From NCBI GenBank assembly GCA_037045535.1, contig JBAOHI010000073.1, positions 558,001 to 622,000 on the forward strand: a stretch of 64,000 nucleotides of DNA, in the 5' to 3' direction. Shown one piece after another: positions 9,687 through 17,331 of the stretch; the first letter of the stretch is position 1; the number at the start of each line of letters is the position of its first letter. The notes under the pieces are model-generated. The model had not been told where the DNA came from and made no database searches. It worked only from the letters and a program-made list of their open reading frames with translations. This stretch comes from Competibacter_A sp037045535 (GTDB taxonomy: Bacteria; Pseudomonadota; Gammaproteobacteria; Competibacterales; Competibacteraceae). Position numbers and translations under genes: made by a program.

Positions 9687-10283
9687 TCACAGCTCCCGCC
9701 GACCGGCGAAAGCGTGGGCCAAGGTACCGCCGTCCACGTATTCCAATTCCCCACCCAGCGGTACGCCATGAGCGATGCGGGTGGCACGGATGCCGCGCTC
9801 ACGGGCCAGCTCGGCAATGTAATAAGCGGTGGCCTCACCTTCCACGGTCGGGTTAGTCGCTAGGATGATCTCGCGAACCTCGCCCTCATCCAGCCGCGCC
9901 TCCAAGGACTCCAATCCCAGTTCCGCCGGGCCGATCCCGTCCAGGGGCGACAAATGGCCCATCAGCACGAAATACAATCCCTGAAAACCGGTTGCCTGTT
10001 CGACCGCCATTACATCGGCCGGGGTTTCGACCACGCATAGTAATGCCGGATTTCGTTTCGAGCTCGCACACGAGGCACAGAGTTCGGTCTCGCTCAAATC
10101 GCGGCACCGCCGGCAGCGGCCGATGCCGTCCAAGGCCGCTTGCAAGGATTCGACCAGCCGCCGCGCGCCATCGCGGTCCCGCTCCAACAGATGCAAGGAC
10201 AACCGCTGAGCGGATTTAGGCCCGACTCCCGGCAGGCAGCGCAACGCCGTCATCAGCCGATTCAACAACGGCGAGCCGGCCAT
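9687..10283 (-). CDS. recR: Recombination mediator RecR
   Basis: A 198-residue DNA repair protein that works with RecF and RecO to load RecA on gapped DNA. The order is an N-terminal helix-hairpin-helix (LPGVGPKSAQRLSLHLLE), a four-cysteine zinc finger (CRRCRDLSETELCASC), and a Toprim domain (LCVVETPADVMAVE, ILATNPTVEGEATA) with a C-terminal Walker-B-like segment. Length equals the usual 198-201. It lies 10 bp downstream of ybaB, the conserved arrangement in gammaproteobacteria. Confidence 0.96.
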   Translation of the reverse strand: MAGSPLLNRLMTALRCLPGVGPKSAQRLSLHLLERDRDGARRLVESLQAALDGIGRCRRCRDLSETELCASCASSKRNPALLCVVETPADVMAVEQATGFQGLYFVLMGHLSPLDGIGPAELGLESLEARLDEGEVREIILATNPTVEGEATAYYIAELARERGIRATRIAHGVPLGGELEYVDGGTLAHAFAGRREL

Positions 10284-10293
10284 AGTCGAAATA

Positions 10294-10632
10294 TCAGAAT
10301 GGCAACTTGAGATCGCCCAACATGCCCGGTGGCAACCCCATGCCCGACGTCAGGCCAGTCATCTTTTCCTGCACGGTCCGCTCGACCTTGTGGACCGCAT
10401 CGTTGAAGGCAGCCGCCACCAGATCTTCCAGCATATCCTTGTCGTCGCCCACCAAGCTGTCGTCGATCCGGAGTCGCTTGACTTCGTAGCGGCCAGTGAT
10501 GATCACGCTGACCAGCCCGCCACCGGCCTCGCCGGTCATTTCCATCGCCGCGATTTCCGCCTGCGCTTTTTGCAGATTTTCCTGCATCTTCTGCGCCTGC
10601 TTCATGATGTTGCCCAAACCACCTTTCATCAT
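10294..10632 (-). CDS. ybaB: YbaB/EbfC family nucleoid-associated protein
   Basis: A small DNA-binding protein of about 112 residues that forms a dimer and coats DNA. The family pattern is clear: the helix with MKQAQKMQENLQKAQAEIA, then VSVIITGRYEVKRLRIDDSL, and a C-terminal glycine/proline-rich end. The start at 10632 (or the adjacent ATG at 10629) is chosen because GGAGGAG lies just upstream. The frame stays open further upstream, but that stretch is Gly/Asp-rich and unlike the family. It sits between dnaX and recR, as usual. Confidence 0.93.
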   Translation of the reverse strand: MMKGGLGNIMKQAQKMQENLQKAQAEIAAMEMTGEAGGGLVSVIITGRYEVKRLRIDDSLVGDDKDMLEDLVAAAFNDAVHKVERTVQEKMTGLTSGMGLPPGMLGDLKLPF

Positions 10633-10700
10633 TTCTCCTCCATCAATACCACTTTCATCTTCACCCCCTCCCCCGCCGATGGGCCGAGGGGCGCGAATCA

Positions 10701-12299
10701 TCAAACGTCGGTATCGTCGAGCGGGTGAACCGCAACGATCCGAGCCTCGAACGTCTCCTGAATATCACGCACCATCGGATCCTGATTGACACGCTCGATG
10801 GCAACCTGCTGCCGTTCGGCTTGCTGTTGCTGCCGCTGATCCGCAGGCGTCGCTACCGTCAACTTACTCACTTGAAAGCGTAGATCGACCGGGGTACCCA
10901 GCTGCTGTTCCAGCGCGACCTTCAGCCGTTCCTCCGAGGTTTTGTTCAGCATCTGGGCATGAATCGGTTCCAGAGCCAGACGGAAGTGATTGCCCTCGCG
11001 GGAGACGAGGGCGCAATTCAAGGCCAACTGCTTGGCCATGCCGCCCAGCCCCAATTGTTCGACCAAGCCGCTCCACTCCGAAATCGGTCGCGCCGGGGAC
11101 GATCCAGGCGGTGGGGCAGCGACCGGCGCCTGGACTGGCTGGGCGGGCGGCGCTGGAACGGCCACCGGTTCGCGATGCGCCGATTCCGAGGCTCTTGCCG
11201 GCCGCTCCACTCCTTCCGGTCGAAAGCACAGCATTCGCAACAACACCATCTCGAAACCGCCGCGCGGATCGGGTGCTAGCGGCAAATCGCGTCGGCCCAG
11301 CAGGGCAATTTGATAGAATAACTGCACGTCTTCCGGTGGCAACTCATTGGCCAGCCGTAACAAATCCTCCGGCTCAGCCACACCGTCGGCCGGCGTGGCT
11401 CCAGGCACGGCCTGGACCAGCGCTACCTGTTGCAGCAACGACAGGAGATCGGCCAGCACAGCCGCGTAATCGGGCACGGCTTCGTCCAGTTTCGCCACCC
11501 GCTGCAGCAAGGCCGTCGCATCGTTGGCTGCTAGGGCTTCCAGCAAGCCCGACACCATTCCCCGGTCGATGCTGCCAAGCATGGCGGCCACCACCGCCTG
11601 CTCCACCCGGCCCGAGCCGAAGGCGATGGCTTGATCCAACAGGCTCAAGGCATCGCGCATGCTGCCATCGCCGGCACGGGCCAGCAATCGCAGCGCCTCT
11701 TCCTCGTATGGAATACCTTCCTCCACTAGCACCTTGCCCAGATAGGCAGCGATCATACCTGCCGGCAATCGCTTGAGGCCGAACTGCAAACAACGCGACA
11801 GAACGGTGACCGGTAACTTTTGCGGATCGGTGGTCGCCAGCAGGAATTTCACATGGGGGGGAGGCTCCTCCAAAGTCTTCAACAAGGCATTGAAGCTGTG
11901 GGTGGAAAGCATGTGCACTTCGTCAATCAGGTACACCTTGAAGCGACCGCGATTGGGAGCGTACTGCACGTTTTCGAGCAGTTCGCGAGTGTCCTCGACC
12001 TTGGTGCGGGAAGCGGCGTCCACCTCGATCAAGTCCACAAACCGGCCGGCGTCGATTTCTTGGCAAGCAGCGCACTCACCACAGGGTGTGGAGGACACTC
12101 CAACCTGGCAGTTCAGTGACTTGGCGAAAATCCGGGCGATGGTAGTCTTACCCACGCCACGGGTGCCACTGAATAGGAACGCGTGATGCAGCCGTTGCCG
12201 ATCCAGGGCATTGGTCAAGGCGCGGACGACATGCTCTTGCCCCACGATCTCGTGAAAAGTGCGAGGCCGCCATTTGCGGGCCAAGACCTGATAACTCAT
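10701..12299 (-). CDS. dnaX: DNA polymerase III subunit tau/gamma
   Basis: A 532-residue clamp-loader ATPase. The start MSYQVLARKWRPRTF at 12299 is the canonical one; longer starts run into the SRP RNA gene. Marks in order are Walker A (SGTRGVGKTTIAR), the zinc-binding cysteines (CQVGVSSTPCGECAAC), Walker B (VYLIDEVHML), sensor 1 (FLLATTDPQKLP) and the SRC motif (VLSRCLQF). After about residue 365 comes a Pro/Ala-rich linker, then a tau-specific C-terminal part that binds the polymerase. I saw no obvious A-rich slippery heptamer that would produce a short gamma form. The gene leads the ybaB-recR-hinT group. Confidence 0.95.
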   Translation of the reverse strand: MSYQVLARKWRPRTFHEIVGQEHVVRALTNALDRQRLHHAFLFSGTRGVGKTTIARIFAKSLNCQVGVSSTPCGECAACQEIDAGRFVDLIEVDAASRTKVEDTRELLENVQYAPNRGRFKVYLIDEVHMLSTHSFNALLKTLEEPPPHVKFLLATTDPQKLPVTVLSRCLQFGLKRLPAGMIAAYLGKVLVEEGIPYEEEALRLLARAGDGSMRDALSLLDQAIAFGSGRVEQAVVAAMLGSIDRGMVSGLLEALAANDATALLQRVAKLDEAVPDYAAVLADLLSLLQQVALVQAVPGATPADGVAEPEDLLRLANELPPEDVQLFYQIALLGRRDLPLAPDPRGGFEMVLLRMLCFRPEGVERPARASESAHREPVAVPAPPAQPVQAPVAAPPPGSSPARPISEWSGLVEQLGLGGMAKQLALNCALVSREGNHFRLALEPIHAQMLNKTSEERLKVALEQQLGTPVDLRFQVSKLTVATPADQRQQQQAERQQVAIERVNQDPMVRDIQETFEARIVAVHPLDDTDV

Positions 12300-12362
12300 A
12301 CAGCGGTCCGGCAGGTTGGAGAAGCGATGCTCCCCATCTTCAGGGAGCCAAGCCCGGCAAAA

Positions 12363-12479
12363 GGGGTGGCGACCCCTACCGGCCACACCCCGGCGCCCGA
12401 AGCCACTGCTGCCGCTGCTCCCTTCCGGGCCTGACGGGGTTCACAGCTTGTCGTCGCGGGGAGACCGATACGGGCCGCC
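12363..12479 (-). ncRNA. ffs: Signal recognition particle RNA (4.5S RNA)
   Basis: Read on the minus strand, this segment contains the conserved SRP core around 12402-12438: GTCAGGCCCGGAAGGGAGCA, with the GGAA tetraloop and the asymmetric loop, followed by GCAGCAG. The outer ends pair: GGCGGCCC at the 5' end (12472-12479) with GGGTCGCC at the 3' end. A run of four T follows near 12359-12362. The length of about 117 nt suits the small bacterial SRP RNA, which binds Ffh and targets membrane proteins. It lies directly upstream of dnaX in the same direction, as in many gammaproteobacteria. The exact ends are estimates. Confidence 0.93.
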
Positions 12480-12914
12480 ATTGAAACAGGCGGTGGAAGC
12501 GATGGCACCAACTCGGCGGGTACCGACGAGCGCTTCGTAGAAGCGGCAGGGCAAACTCTTGCGCCTTCATTCAAGGGGTTGTTTCACCGACTGATCTATT
12601 TCTCAATTTACTCGGTAACCCCAAAAGGCAATCCTGGTTTACCCTACCCGATTATATTGATTCATGATAGTCCATAACGTTATCGAGTGTCGATAGACCA
12701 CCCGACCATGGGTTGGTGCTGGCTGAATCGATCCCGACAAATCGCATCGAGCATCCGATAGGAAAGTTGGGCAAGCGCGGCCGGGAGCGGTCGACCGGAG
12801 CGAGGGGCACTTCGCACCCTGACGAATTGGTGGACAGTCGATAAAATTCGACTCCTGCCGATTCGGTGATAGCCTAAATATCCGCTTTTTCCAGGGAAGG
12901 GACCGAGGCGAGCG
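12480..12914. other. Intergenic region between the SRP RNA and the trans-sulfuration gene
   Basis: About 435 bases with no supported gene. The left part should hold the promoter of the leftward SRP RNA/dnaX group and the right part that of the rightward PLP enzyme. Frames are open here on both strands, but their translations are Arg/Ser-rich and look like shadows. I recognised no riboswitch of the SAM type, no MetJ box array and no repeat. Confidence 0.4.
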
Positions 12915-13007
12915 ATGCAAAAGTTGAAAAAAAACCGTTCCACTCCCAGCTCCTTTTCCGGGAAGCGAGCGGAGTTTCCTGCCCAGTCCGCAAGGTTTCA
13001 ACCATGA
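12915..13007 (+). CDS. Possible 30-residue leader peptide overlapping the next gene
   Basis: A very short open frame begins with ATG at 12915 after a GAGGCGAG-like ribosome binding site. It is basic at the front (MQKLKKNRS). Its stop TGA overlaps the ATG of the trans-sulfuration enzyme (ATGA at 13004-13007). Such an overlap would permit translational coupling. There is no homology that I can name and the frame may be fortuitous. It is listed because the overlap and the binding site occur together. Confidence 0.25.
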   Translation: MQKLKKNRSTPSSFSGKRAEFPAQSARFQP

Positions 13008-14167
13008 CCGACTTTTCTCATCAGCTGGGTTTCGCCACCCGCGCCGTTCACGCCGGCCAGTCGCCGGACCCGACCACCGGTGCGGTAGTGACGCCGATCT
13101 ACGCCACCTCAACCTACGTTCAATCGAGTCCGGGCGTACATCAAGGTTTCGAATATTCGCGTAGCCAGAATCCGACCCGCTTCGCCTACGAGCGCTGCGT
13201 CGCCGACCTCGAAGGCGGTGACGCGGGTTTCGCCTTCGCCTCGGGCTTGGCCGCCACGTCCACCGTGCTGGAACTGCTGGACAGCGGCGACCATGTCGTG
13301 GCACTGGATGACATCTACGGCGGTAGCCGTCGGCTATTCGAGCAGGTGCGACGACGGAGCGCCGGCTTGACCTTCTCCTACTCCGACCTGCGCGACCGGG
13401 CAGCGCTGGAAGCGGTGCTGACCCCAAAAACGCGAATGATCTGGGTCGAAACGCCGAGCAACCCGCTGCTGAAGCTAGTCGATTTAGAGATGGTGGTCAG
13501 TGTGGCCGATCAGCGTGGCATCTTGGCGGTCGCCGATAACACCTTTGCCACCCCTTGGGCGCAACGGCCGCTGGAATACGGGTTCAACATCGTCATCCAT
13601 TCCGCGACCAAGTACTTGAACGGCCATTCCGACATCATCGGCGGGGCGGCAGTGTGTCGCGGCCAGGAATTGGCCGAACGGCTGGGCTATCTGCAAAATG
13701 CTATCGGTGGCATTGCCAGCCCGTTCGACAGCTTCCTGGCCCTGCGTGGCTTGAAAACCCTGGCGTTGCGAATGGAGCGCCACAGCGCGAACGCGCTCCA
13801 CATCGCGTCCTGGCTGGAGCGCCACCCCAAAATCGAACGGGTGATTTACCCCGGACTGTCCAGCCATCCCCAGCACGAATTGGCACGACGCCAGATGCGC
13901 GGCGGTTTCGGTGGGATGATCGGTGCCGTGGTGCGAGGCAGTCTGGCTGAGGTGACGCGATTTCTCACCCGCTGTCGGGTGTTCGTGCTCGCCGAGAGCT
14001 TGGGCGGGGTGGAAAGCCTGATCGAGCATCCCGCGATCATGACACACGCTTCGGTGCCGCCCGAGATACGCCGCGAATTGGGCATCGACGATGGTCTCGT
14101 GCGGTTGTCGGTGGGCATCGAAGAGGTTGGCGATCTAGTCGCCGATCTGGCTCAAGCGCTGGAGTAA
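13004..14167 (+). CDS. Trans-sulfuration PLP enzyme (cystathionine gamma-synthase/lyase family)
   Basis: A 387-residue Cys/Met metabolism PLP enzyme. Family marks are the N-terminal FATRAVHAGQSPDPTTGAVV, the Tyr-Arg phosphate-binding segment (EYSRSQNPTRFAYE), GGDAGFAFASGLAA, the aspartate of AVADNTFATPW and the PLP lysine in HSATKYLNGHSD. The end LVRLSVGIEEVGDLVADL is also typical. It could act as cystathionine gamma-synthase, gamma-lyase or beta-lyase, since sequence signatures do not separate these safely. The cytoplasmic enzyme would serve methionine/cysteine interconversion. It converges on yjbQ. Confidence 0.9.
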   Translation: MTDFSHQLGFATRAVHAGQSPDPTTGAVVTPIYATSTYVQSSPGVHQGFEYSRSQNPTRFAYERCVADLEGGDAGFAFASGLAATSTVLELLDSGDHVVALDDIYGGSRRLFEQVRRRSAGLTFSYSDLRDRAALEAVLTPKTRMIWVETPSNPLLKLVDLEMVVSVADQRGILAVADNTFATPWAQRPLEYGFNIVIHSATKYLNGHSDIIGGAAVCRGQELAERLGYLQNAIGGIASPFDSFLALRGLKTLALRMERHSANALHIASWLERHPKIERVIYPGLSSHPQHELARRQMRGGFGGMIGAVVRGSLAEVTRFLTRCRVFVLAESLGGVESLIEHPAIMTHASVPPEIRRELGIDDGLVRLSVGIEEVGDLVADLAQALE

Positions 14168-14218
14168 GCTCTCTCGACGGATGAGCATCATCACAATACG
14201 CCCGTTTCGCTAACGAAC

Positions 14219-14626
14219 TCAGCCCATCGGCAAAACGGTGCAAACCACCGTTCGGGACGAGCGAGGACCGTCGAACTCGCAGAAGAATATCCCCTGCCAG
14301 GTAGACAACCCCAGCTGGCCGTCGATGATCGGGATAGTTTCGGACGGCCCAACCAAACCCGCCTTCAAATGTGCATCACCGTTACCGTCCTGCTGGTCGT
14401 GTAACCAGACGCCGGGTGGAATCAGCTTACGCAACAGGCTTACCACATCCAGCGGCACGCTTTCGTCCCAGTTTTCCTGAATCATGATGGCGGCGGTCGC
14501 GCCTTGAGCGTAGAGGTTGAGCAAACCGTTCCTAATCCCGCTCTCGCGGACGACCGTGCGCACGCGCTCGGTGATGTCAACTAACTCCTGGGATTGGTGA
14601 GTACCAAAACGAATGAAGTGATGCAT
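14219..14626 (-). CDS. yjbQ: YjbQ family protein (UPF0047)
   Basis: A 135-residue single-domain protein of the YjbQ/UPF0047 family, some members of which show weak thiamine phosphate synthase activity. Visible signature residues are in NLYAQGATAAIMIQEN, the metal-site-like DGNGDAHLKAGLVG and LSTWQGIFFCEFDGPR. It has the usual size and no signal peptide. It stands alone between the convergent trans-sulfuration gene and a riboswitch region. The role in this cell is unknown. Confidence 0.9.
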   Translation of the reverse strand: MHHFIRFGTHQSQELVDITERVRTVVRESGIRNGLLNLYAQGATAAIMIQENWDESVPLDVVSLLRKLIPPGVWLHDQQDGNGDAHLKAGLVGPSETIPIIDGQLGLSTWQGIFFCEFDGPRSSRTVVCTVLPMG

Positions 14627-14741
14627 TTATGAGGCTGATCTATGATTTTCTGTATCAATTAAATACCAACATAAAAACACAGTTATCTTATTTTTGTAAT
14701 ATTTGGCATACAAATCGCATCCCATTCACCGCAAAAGTTCA

Positions 14742-14826
14742 TCTGCAAAAGGCATAACTACCGAAAGGTAGTGACGCAAAGTCACCGGTCTAAGGGGCCT
14801 CGCCCTATGACAGCGGAACCGCCAGA
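14742..14826 (+). promoter_or_regulatory. Cyclic di-GMP-I riboswitch (GEMM)
   Basis: The segment matches the GEMM-I aptamer. It has a closing helix TCTG/CAGA (14742-14745 with 14823-14826), a stem ACTACC-GAAA-GGTAGT with the GNRA tetraloop, the conserved joining sequence GACGCAAAG, then the ACCGGTCTAAG arm and the second stem GGGGCC-TCG-CCCTATGACAGC. The order and key bases are those of the classic Vibrio aptamer. It lies about 90 nt upstream of the secreted protease, in the same direction. A partial hairpin (near 14851-14871) follows, but without a clear U-tract, so on/off sense and level of control cannot be told. Confidence 0.88.
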
Positions 14827-14914
14827 TTCGACGCCGTCCATGGCGCATCGGCCTTTCTCTGCTTAGAAGGCTTGGCCAGAGGCCGCACATTCAAAGTTGA
14901 GGTGTGCAGTCGTC

Positions 14915-17220
14915 ATGGCTAATTTTCATAATAACTCCATTTTTCAAAACCATAAATGCTTGCCCCGATCTACCCTAGCGACCACGCCACGCCGTCGCTG
15001 GGTCGCTGCGCTCGGGTTGGCGTTGGCGATGAGTGGCATATCGGCGATCGCCGCCGAGCCCGAACCCCCGCAAGCCACGCCAGATAACACTGTGGAGCTA
15101 TTCTCATCAACACCCAGGGTCAGTCTCCAGGCCCTGCGTGCAGGTCAAGCCACAGTTGGCCGGCAAGCGGTCCAGCTCAATCGAGCCATTGCTGACCTGC
15201 CGTTGCATGCCAAGGCACGCTTTTCACTGCCGCAGGGCGGCACTTATGAGCTGGTTTACGACAACCGCCAAGATCATCCCAGCGGCAACGTGACCTGGTC
15301 GGGTTATCTCAAGGACTATGGCGACGATTATCGGGCCGTCATCACGTTCGGCAGCAAGGGCGTGTCGGGTCGCATCCTGACCCCGGACGGCGAATTCCTC
15401 ATCGAGTCCGATGCCAGTGGCGAATGGTTGATCGATGCCCAGGCAACCGGCTTGAACCCGATGGATATGGGCGAAGATGCCCTCATCCCCCCCTCAGAGG
15501 AATTCTACAAGCGCCTTCCCAAGCTCGACGAGGGTTCCGCGCCAACCAGCAGCCGGCAGGACAATCAAACAGTCGCGATTGCCGCCGCTGATACCGCGCC
15601 GATCACCATCGACGTGATGATCCTATACACACCGGGTTTAGCCAGCCGCTTGGGCAGCAATCTGTCGACCCGGCTCGATCAGTTGGTGGCGCTGTCCAAT
15701 CAAGCCTACCGCGACAGCGGCATCTACATCAACTTGCGCTTGGTCCACGCGGAACAGGTCAACTATAGCGACACCACGACCAACTCGGCGGCCCTAAACG
15801 CCCTGACTTATAGCAGCGACCCGGCTCTGGCTAACGTTGCCAGTCTGCGCGATACCTATGGTGCCGATCTGGTTTCCTTGATTCGTCCTTTCAACTACAG
15901 CACCTCCGGCGGCAGCTGCGGGGTGGGGTGGGTCGGCGGTTATAACGGACAACCGATCTCCCTCTATGCGAATTACGGTTACTCGGTGATCAGCGATGGC
16001 CGCGATGTCAACAATTCTGGCTATTACTGCCTTGACCTGAGCTTTACCCACGAACTTGGCCACAACATGGGCAGCATGCACGATCGGGCCAATTCTGGCA
16101 GCGGAACGGGCGCATATCCCTATGCTTTCGGATATGGCGTCAATGGCACCTTCGGCACGGTGATGAGCTACATTAGTCCCCGGATCGGCAAATTTTCCAA
16201 TCCGGCCATTACGTGTGCTGGCGGCATCGCCTGTGGAGTAAGCGAGGCAGTGTCAGATTCAGCGAATAATGCGTTATCACTTAATAACACTCGTGCGGCT
16301 GTGGCGAGTTTCCGTAGTGCCAAGACCAGCAATCAAAAAACCAGCGGCGACCTCGACGGAGACGGCAAAGCCGATCTGGCCGGCCTCAACAGCAACGGCA
16401 CCGCCTACTACACCACTGACCTGACCACCTGGCACAACATCCCCGGCACCTTGAGCCGACTAGTGGCCGGCGACTTCAACGGCGACGGCAAAGCCGACCT
16501 GGCCGGCCTTAACAGCGCCGGCGCCATCTACTACTCCACCAACCTGACGAACTGGACCCAAATCCCCGGCGCCTTGAGCCGTCTGGTGACCGGCGACTTC
16601 AACGGCGACGGCAAAGCCGATCTGGCCGGCGTCAACAGCGCCGGCGCCATCTACTACTCCACCAACCTGACCGAACTGGACCCGCATCCCCGGCGCCCTG
16701 TCCCGCCTGGTGACCGGCGACTTCAACGGCGACGGCAAAGCCGATCTGGCCGGCGTTAACAGCGCCGGCGCTATCTACTACACCACCAACCTGACCACCT
16801 GGTACAACATCCCCGGCACCTTGAGCCATCTGGTGGCCGGCGACTTCAACGGGGACGGCAAAGCCGACCTGGCCGGCGTCAACAGCAAAGGCGCCATCTA
16901 CTACACCACCAACCTGACCACCTGGCACAACATCCCCGGCACCTTGAGCCGACTGGTGGCCGGCGACTTCAACGGCGACGGCAAAGCCGACCTGGCCGGC
17001 CTCAACAGCGCCGGCGCTATCTACTACACCACCAACCTGACCTCCTGGTACAACATCCCCGGCGCCTTGAGCTCGACTGGTGACCGGCGACTTCAACGGC
17101 GACGGCAAAGCCGACCTGGCCGGCGTCAACAGCAAAGGCGCCATCTACTACACCACCAATTGTTCCGTCTGGACTCCAATCTCCGGCCAGTTATATGGGC
17201 TTGTAGGGGATATTGATTGA
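14915..17220 (+). CDS. Secreted metzincin metallopeptidase with FG-GAP repeats, two frameshifts
   Basis: An exported zinc protease. A long n-region and hydrophobic core (VAALGLALAMSGISAIAA) form the signal peptide. A propeptide-like region of about 160 residues follows. The catalytic domain starts at ITIDVMILYTPG and bears HELGHNMGSMHD (HExxHxxGxxHD) and a Met-turn (TVMSYISPRIGKFSNP), so it is reprolysin-like. The C-terminal part is seven FG-GAP/VCBS-type repeats (GDFNGDGKADLAG) of 41 residues. The frame changes twice: one extra C at about 16671 and one extra T at about 17073, each inside a repeat. Joined over both, it ends at 17220 (about 767 residues). It is preceded by a c-di-GMP riboswitch and is a plausible type II secretion substrate. 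Confidence 0.8.
16346..17165 (+). repeat. Seven tandem 123-bp FG-GAP repeats
   Basis: Seven near-identical copies begin with GGCGACnTCnACGGnGACGG at about 16346, 16469, 16592, 16716, 16839, 16962 and 17086. The period is 123 bp, except for two steps of 124 bp where the reading frame breaks. Each copy encodes a calcium-loop motif (DFNGDGKAD) plus a short IYYTTNLTTW strand. The high DNA identity between copies points to recent expansion or gene-conversion-like homogenisation. It also makes this stretch prone to assembly error. Confidence 0.9.
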
Positions 17221-17264
17221 ATACACCAGCGAACGATCAAGTGATCGCAATGATTGCCTTCGCT

Positions 17265-17292
17265 CTTGAATCTTCGGCGATTACCCCCAATT
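17265..17292 (+). promoter_or_regulatory. Sigma-32 heat-shock promoter of clpB
   Basis: CTTGAA at 17265-17270 and CCCCAATT at 17285-17292 are spaced by 14 bp. They match the sigma-32 consensus (CTTGAA, 13-17 bp, CCCCATnT) at nearly every position. The pair sits about 40 bp upstream of the clpB start, so clpB is probably induced by heat and protein damage. Confidence 0.75.
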
Positions 17293-17331
17293 CCCCAGTA
17301 AATAACGTATTTACAGTGGGGGTGACCATCC

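Noticed and set aside
10701..12299. Programmed frameshift in dnaX giving a gamma subunit
   Set aside because: No A-rich slippery heptamer with downstream hairpin was found by eye in the region after the ATPase core.
12639..13427. 262-residue minus-strand frame before and inside the trans-sulfuration gene
   Set aside because: Arg/Ser/Pro-rich, no domain, overlaps a certain gene on the other strand.
16346..17165. Regular repeats considered as a CRISPR array
   Set aside because: The period is 123 bp with no unique spacers, and the units encode FG-GAP protein repeats.
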